Shown here: positions 57,592 through 64,000 of the stretch, in pieces
How the letters are laid out: each line of letters begins with the position of its first letter
Position numbering within the stretch: the stretch's first letter is position 1
Assembly: GCF_947507565.1 (NCBI RefSeq)
Contig: NC_089191.1
Span: 1,984,001-2,048,000 of the forward strand
DNA length: 64,000 bases
From: Oscarella lobularis
Lineage: Eukaryota > Porifera > Homoscleromorpha > Homosclerophorida > Oscarellidae
Reading direction: 5' to 3'
Position numbers and translations under genes: made by a program
Notes under the pieces: generated by a model
What the model saw: the letters and a program-made list of their open reading frames with translations, nothing else
Told to the model about the DNA's origin: nothing
The model's database searches: none

Positions 57592-60500
57592 ATGGCGTCC
57601 AAGGCCAAGGAGCAGCGAATCGCTTTCGCCTTCGCCTGCCACGTCTTGGAAACGAGACGGCCTCTTAATCTTCGTACTGTTTATGAAGATCTGAGTGAAA
57701 GTGGAATTGTTCTGAGAGTCGATCCATTCGCCGATGATCGTCTCGAATCGAGGCTTCGCGAAACGATAGCGATGCTGAAGAAGGTTTACGAAATTGTATC
57801 GATTAGGAATGTCGAGCGCAAAGAGCACTTCGCTCGCATTTGCGCGGCTTTTCGCTCGGCTAATCCCGATGAATGGAAAGACGGTCTAGCATTCTACCAA
57901 AGTAAGTCTGAAAGCGCGATGAGTTAAATTAGCCTTCCAACTTCCGTCCTCTCTTCCTTTCCTAATTAAAAAGGCATGCATATGTAGTCTTTTCATCTGC
58001 ATGGGCGAGATCTAATTAACTTTTATATGCTCCTATGCGCACTGACTCTCTCTTTATTTTCTCTGTCTCTTTCTCTCTCGCGCGCGCGCGCGCTCTCTCT
58101 TTTTTTATCATGTATGCGTCACTGCGAAGACGAGTGTTTATGATTTTCTAATATGACTTGTGCATGTACGCAGCGCTGTCGGACGAAGAATTGGCAGCAT
58201 TTTGCGACGCGCAAAGGATTGAGCCTTTTTCTTGGCGTAAGATGCTTTTTCTGCGAAATTTTCTTCTGATTGCTGTCTGTTCTTATCTGCCAGTTACGCA
58301 TAGCGAAGGAGGATCTCTTTGTCAGTCAGGTCTGATAATCATTTTTTACTCTTTATTCAAATCAGTCCTCTGCTGTAGATGACTGTTTGCGGAACTTGAA
58401 CGATCTTAGCTCTGATGAGATCGAAGCTTTTCTTGTTGCAATATGGAAGCATAATCAACGCCGAAAATCTCTTCGATTCGCAACTCATAACGGTTCAACG
58501 TTGATAGAATATAAACGATAAAAAATGATTTACATTTTATGAAATAATTTCTAGACTGCATAAGTTTGCTGCGGAGACTAAACGATCGGCTTAAAGGTCG
58601 TCTTTACCTGCGACAACTGTCATGTGCTGTGCACCGGCTTTTGCCGAATCCTTTAAGTAAGACGAAAGCGCTGAATTGTAAGCGATGATGTTAAGTACCT
58701 CGCGTATTTAGTAAGTGACGCATTTGGTGGCCACGTTCCTTTGAGTTTTGAAGAGCGTCTCTATCAGTTCTGCTCTGACGAAGTCTGTTCTTATTGGCGG
58801 CCTCTCGGACTTCGTCTTGGGCTGTCGAGAGACGAGTTGCGTGAAATAGGCGACGAGTTTTATGGTTTTGGCGACGATTACAAGGCTCTGGCTGTCATGC
58901 ACAAGCACGTCGGGAAAGACAAAGAAACGTCCTTTGACAGTATTAGGACAATTCTTCGTGAAATCAAAAGGAGCAACGAAAAATGTTTGGAGGAGCCGAG
59001 GCAACGAAAAGCGTTCTGTATACTAACGCCCGCGGAGACAACGCGGTTTGTTTGATGATTTTCTTTAGATCTTCCAATGCTAGTTCGCGTTTCTATGGAC
59101 GCACTTCAGAGCTCGAGGCAATGGGACGCTTTTTCTGGGGCGATGGTTGGAAAGAAAGCCATGTTATTGCTATTACTCCTAAAGTGCAGGTGCCTTAAAG
59201 TCTAGTATAGCGTATGGCTTGCATTGCGATCTTACTCTTCTAAACAGTTTATCTGTGGGCTTGGAGGAGTAGGAAAAACAAGCCTTGCCATTCAATATGC
59301 GGCACTTCACGAGAGAGCTTATCCAGGTGGTGCACTTTACATCGATGCTCAATCAATCAGCGCCATAGAAACTTCTCTGCGACAATGCGTATGTTTGAAA
59401 GTCGCAGGTCACAATTTCATGCATTCCGACTGTGTAACTCTATTTGCAGCTTCTAGTAGCAGGCGAAACCACGAGCGACTCTTTTGGCGTTGCCGGAACG
59501 AACTTAAACCAGAAGTTCGCTCTCTTGTACCAGCACGTTCAGCGGAGCTATCGATCGCTAATCGTCTTTGACAACGCTGACAATCTGGAAATAATAAAAA
59601 ATGTTTTACCGCCACGTTCCCTTTTGTGTCACGTCTTAGTGACGACTCGAGTGACCCAACCGAACGAGTTATTTAAAAGAGCCAACTCGAACGTTCTGGT
59701 GCTCGGCGTGCTTGACGAATCTACAGCATTGACGGCTCTTATTAGCTTGGCGGGAAAAGAAAAAGAGTCGTTATCGTTCGTCGAATACGAAGCTGCTCGA
59801 AAAATTGCCGTCGATGCGCCAGTTGAAATGCTTCCACTTGCTATCAGCCACGCGGCCGCGTATGTGCTTCGACATTCTGAAGTGACGTTCGAAGCATATC
59901 TCGAAAAATTGATCATTGAAAAGAAGCGGCTTGAAGCAGCGTCGCTCGATTTGGACAAGTTTCTACGTTACTTTCATCTGTCGCACTTGAACGAGACGTT
60001 GTGTCGAATTAGCATTAGGCATCCGGACGATTTGCGTCGTTTAGATATCAAAGCGGTTGACGTCAGCTCATTTGATCGACAGTCATTGGCGGACGCTGTA
60101 ACGAAGCTGTCTACCACCCGTCACGCTTTCTTGACGTGGGAGATGGATATTTCGGACATTGAGGACGGATCGCCTGTTGGATACTCGATTCTCTGCTGCT
60201 GCGCCGTTGTGCACTACAGATTGATTCCGCAGAAATTTATCGCCAATTTTGTTTCTGTTGTTCACGGAAAGAGTAGTCCTCTGCGAGTCGTAGAGGGATT
60301 AGGAGCTCTGAAAATGTATACGCTTTTAAAAGGGGAAGAAGTTGATAACGAAGGCGTTTATTTCAGCATGCATCCGCTAGTTCATCAGAGCGTTCTTGAA
60401 CGTCTAAGGAGGAATAAAGCGCTATTGACTGATGTGCTCACCAACGCTGCTGCTGCTTTACAAATATTTCTGGGCGTTCATCGCGACATGGACACGGCTG

Positions 60501-62405
60501 TCGTTATTGGCCTGTTGATCAGTTACTCTTCCCACATCTATGCTATTGCGACCAATATGGTTCTAATAGGAATGACGCCTGCGACTAATGCAATTATTCG
60601 GGCTGCTATTTCGACAGCTGTCACTCTAATGGAAAAGAACACTGAAAAGGACTTGCTGTTAGGCATTACTAGAAACTTCGAGACCAATGACGATTTATCG
60701 GATAGCGCTAAGGAGGAGATACTGCGACTGTGTATGTGCTTTACCGTACTGGTTTTCTTTGTTACGTTATATGATTTTTTTAGATTATTTGTCTCTCGGC
60801 TGCAGTGCTTCTTCGGACGATGAAGCAGTGGCTTATTTTGACAAGGTGTTTCGAGATAGCGGAATCGAAAAGTTTTCTTGTGACGAAATTGTCGCACGTT
60901 ACGGCTGTGGGTAAAATTTCTATTGTTTTCAAATAATCTAATGTTTTCACTCTTTTAGATTTTCTTATTGTCGCAGAAATTTTTCGGCGCCATAGTCGGT
61001 ATGAGGATGCAAGAACGGTTTTAAAGAAATTAGAACGTTTATGTGAAAGTGGAAGGCTTTCATTAGGTTATATTATAGAAAGTACGTTACGGCCTCAATC
61101 TTCTGTAAGAATACTTAGCTTTGAGAATATTTTAGCCTACTCGAAGTCGGGAATGATACTGCGAGAAACCGGACAGCTGGAAAAGTATCAATCATTTTTA
61201 GAGCAGATTCTATCTGCTTCGTCGTCTGTTTTTGAAGCCCGTGCTTGCGGTACTCTTAACTAGCTGTATGTCTGATTTTGAATTTTTGCTTGTGTTACAG
61301 GTCTTGCGACGGTGGCTTACTGCAAATTGGAGGAGGAAGAGTACTTTGTAGCCCTCGTCTACTTTGGCGAATTTTTTCGATTTCACGTTTCAGATCTTCA
61401 CGCAATCTATCGTGGTATGTTCTCTATTTTGTAAACTAAGCCTATTTGTGTCGAAAAAATAATTTGTAAGTTGCCGAAAAAGCTGCTGCTTGTTGCATTG
61501 CCATTGATGATCATAAGAATGCTCTTCAGTTTCTGGAGCAAGGAATTCCAGCACTCAATTTTCTGTTTCCTCCTCAGCACCCGGCTTCGATTAAATGTAA
61601 TCAAGTCTTCACTGAAACGTGCCTATCTCAACATTTTAATTAGATCGACTTGCATTCGGCATTAGCTTACACAGGATCAGGAGATTTCGAGAGGCCATCG
61701 ATCATCTCTCTTCAACTCTTTCGTGCGTACTACCGCTTTCTTATAATGACGACGTCGCAACAGGTGCATAGTAACGAATGAAATTAATTGTTTCAATTTG
61801 TGCATGTCTTTCTCAAAGGCGTGTTGCACCTTGCATTCTCCCAAGAAGCAATTCGCAGAACAGACGACCTTCATCGCACTCTTCAAACGTTCCAGCCTGT
61901 GTTAGATGCGTATGCACGAAACCATCCTGAAGATTCTTCAAGTTAGTCAAGACGTGATAAATACTTTTTACGTAGGTATTCTTTTTTAGAAATACTGGTA
62001 TTGGCGTCACTGTACAATAGAGCGAAACTCTGTGACGAGGCCATATACGTAGTGAGAGATGTTTTCCTTCGTTGTCAAGACCAACTTGGAATGCCAATTA
62101 GTGAAGGAAGTTTAACCGGTACAGAATTTTCAGATCGAAAGTTGATCATTTGGAATTATTGGCTCTTCATGCAGCTACTGTCCTTCTCTGTCGATCGCTT
62201 ATTCTCAAAGGTCAGGTAAAGGAAGCAGCTGATCTTTCACACAAAGCGCTGCAGGCTTACGACCGGGAGCGCTTTCAGTCAAAGCCCAGAGATATGCGTA
62301 CGTCACGTTATTTAGTCTATTTTCGGACATGATTATGTTGCGTTCAATTTTATAGTAGAAGCGATTTTTGCTCAAGTTTCTTCATCACTCACTAAGCAAG
62401 CCTAA
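57592..62405 (+). CDS. NLR-like protein: Death, NB-ARC, helical repeats
   Basis: Exons: 57592-57901, 58174-58236, about 58304-58329, 58366-58492, 58555-58656, 58712-about 59022, 59069-59183, 59248-59388, 59450-60731, 60784-60906, 60959-61249, 61301-61414, 61471-61596, 61644-61763, 61819-61941, 61990-62297, 62356-62405. After an unrecognised helical N-terminus comes a Death domain (58741-59010, LYQFCSDEV ... YWRPLGLRLGLSRDELREIG). The NB-ARC region shows FYGRTSELEAM, P-loop GLGGVGKTS, Walker B SLIVFDNADN, VLVTTR, EMLPLAI (GLPL-like) and MHPLVHQ (MHD-like). TPR-like helical repeats follow. Known: such STAND ATPases are intracellular sensors that oligomerise. Two joins do not keep frame: Death to NB-ARC (near 59020-59069) and within the 61990 exon near 62135. 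Either splice sites were missed or the gene is damaged. Confidence 0.75.
58060..58106. repeat. CT/CG microsatellite inside the first NLR intron
   Basis: CTCTCTCTCT runs flanking a CGCGCGCGCGCG tract. Confidence 0.9.
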
Positions 62406-62764
62406 TATCATCTTTCACGAATTAGCCAAGTTGCTCATTTAAGTTATTCTCACTTGGCTCTACGCGTTCAAATGTATTGTAGACTTTTCTCTTGCAGACC
62501 CGCATCTCGTTTTTTTGTTCTAAGAATTTCGCTTTTTTTTGTTTTCGTGTAAATTTCCATGTTGTTCAGTACAAACATTTTTGCACCATGCATTTTTACA
62601 TGAATTCTCTACCTCTTTTTATTCACAAAAGAAACAAGGGAAACCGCTTACTATGGCATTCAGAAAACAGCTATTTTTTACCTTAGCTGCTGTAGTTTTC
62701 TTTAGAGAGACAGTGACGTTTAACTTAATTAAAGAGGAACGAATCAACGAGTATACGTTTGTTG

Positions 62765-62975
62765 GGTAATCACGTCAGAGAGGGGCTGCAAATCCCGTCA
62801 AATAATTACGTATACCTGTAATAACGTGAGAGAAATGCTGCAAATCAAGTCAGTTATAGGCGTAAAAGTTTTTTGAGTAATCACGAGGGAAAAATTCCCT
62901 ACAGTTAATGACGTAGACATTGGTCTAGCACTCAAGTTGTAGAAGGGCTACAAATCCTGTCAGTTATTGTATATA
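62765..62975. repeat. degenerate tandem repeat, unit about 55-65 bp
   Basis: Recurring pattern GTAATnACGTnAGAGA, then GCTGCAAATCC, then GTCAGTTAT, in three to four diverged copies. Downstream, GAGGCTA at about 62997-63003 resembles the end of a foldback transposon. Confidence 0.55.
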
Positions 62976-63011
62976 GAGTAATTAGAAAGGTCTGGGTACG
63001 AGGCTAGGTAG

Positions 63012-64000
63012 GGCTTGGATGCTGGGAAAGTGTAAAATTCTGCACGTGAGCAACGTTTCCAGGATACATCTTTATTTATTAATATTTTTCTTCACTACTA
63101 CTCTACGCCTAAAACCAATTCTAACTACAGAACGGAAAAAAGTGAACACGAAAAAGAAAGAATTACAGTGCGAGTCGAAGCAAGAGGTAGTAAAAAAGTA
63201 AGAGATAGAAAGTCACATCTCCAACTGACACAGTATCGGATAGCAAAACGAAACCTAGAGAAACAAAGCCAGTATCCGTTCAAAACAACTACGTACTTAC
63301 CAAAAAAATCCGAAATGAAGCGCGTCTGTGTTTGCGTGACCCAGGTCGCACCACGTGGAGGTCCAGACGCTTCGCAACCCAGTCGACCCTCACCAACGGC
63401 ATGAATTGGATCAGAATCCCACATTTTGTGGGCCTCCGAGGTTCGTTGCCCCCCCCGGGAGACGACTATCACCTCCGCCGAAGAGGCCCGCTCATCGTGT
63501 GCTCGACGTGGAGGAGAGCCGACGAACGCCGACGCTGTCCCGTGTAATACCAAGGAAACAATCCTTGATAAGACGGAGCGTGTTTTCCCGACGCGAAAGC
63601 CCCTAGAGGTCTTAGGGATGTGCCTCTAATCACTTTCGCGCCGTTGCTCCAGGACCGTGCGTCGGAATGTCGTTCGCCCCTCTGGCTCCCTGCCTTCCAA
63701 CGACTAACCAAGCGTACGAGCGAGTTCTCAAGCGACGGGGTTACGTAAAGAGGGAGAGCGCCGCGCACGACTTTATGTACTCGCGCACGAACGGTGACGC
63801 AAACTCTTCGCTGATTGGACGTCGGGTGTGCGTCATAAACCGCAATGGTGTTACGCGAGAGAGCGTTGCTTTTTGCACCTCTACGCGCAACCAAAAAAGG
63901 TCATAATTGGAGCGATTACGCGCGTGCAGCGTTTGTCCCAAAAGAAAATGGAACAAGAGACGAGCACGTGCACGCGTGCATGGCCAAGATGGCCGGCCTA
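63012..64000 (+). repeat. 1.55-kb interspersed element, copy 3 (cut by window end)
   Basis: Begins CTTGGATGCTGGGAAAGTGT and follows copies 1 and 2 as far as the AAGATGGCC motif at the window edge. Confidence 0.7.

Overview
This is eukaryotic nuclear DNA from an early-branching animal. Many genes are interrupted by GT-AG introns of only about 45-60 nt. Coding regions encode animal-type domains: Roc-COR-Death, CARD, kelch, SRCR, C-type lectin (CTLD), calcium-binding EGF, tyrosine kinase, thrombospondin type 1, fibrinogen-related, von Willebrand D and NB-ARC. Short introns, TTAATTAA-rich spacers and this repertoire suggest a sponge, possibly a homoscleromorph such as Oscarella. The organism is an inference; no species-specific marker was identified.

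Layout. 1-1067 (-): membrane-anchored P-loop ATPase, cut by the window edge. 1475-2030: broken BTB-domain copy. 4104-10922 (-): two tandem ankyrin-Roc-COR-Death genes. The distal copy is complete with 15 exons. The proximal copy has a wrecked ankyrin region joined to a piece of a STAT gene. 12305-14972 (+): CARD-kelch gene. 17221-18115 (-): fibronectin-III-like fragment with a frame break. 19133-25554 (+): receptor tyrosine kinase whose ectodomain reads CTLD, three SRCR, three CTLD, four EGF. 28908-30173 (+): secreted TSP1-fibrinogen-domain protein. 32902-48258: 5.4-5.8 kb segment present three times in tandem; each copy carries a dead CTLD exon related to the receptor kinase, a VWD-domain gene on the minus strand and a 17-bp minisatellite. 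52024-55149 (-): 1003-residue proline-rich multi-spanning membrane protein. 57592-62405 (+): NLR-like gene with Death, NB-ARC and helical repeats.

The spaces between genes are dominated by repeats: a GTGAGGC...GCCTCAC element family, a 1.55-kb element with AAGATGGC and TGACGTCA motifs, a related inverted-repeat element near 3.3-4.0 kb and 16.3-16.7 kb, and two foldback transposons with perfect 9-bp target duplications.

Taken together, the genes look like an innate-recognition and signalling neighbourhood: extracellular recognition domains (CTLD, SRCR, FReD, TSP1, VWD), one transmembrane kinase, and intracellular adaptors or sensors with death-fold domains (Death in ROCO and NLR, CARD in the kelch gene). 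The grouping is an inference from domain content and adjacency; no functional link is shown by sequence alone. All exon boundaries were read by eye from GT-AG signals and reading-frame continuity, so single-base errors are possible.
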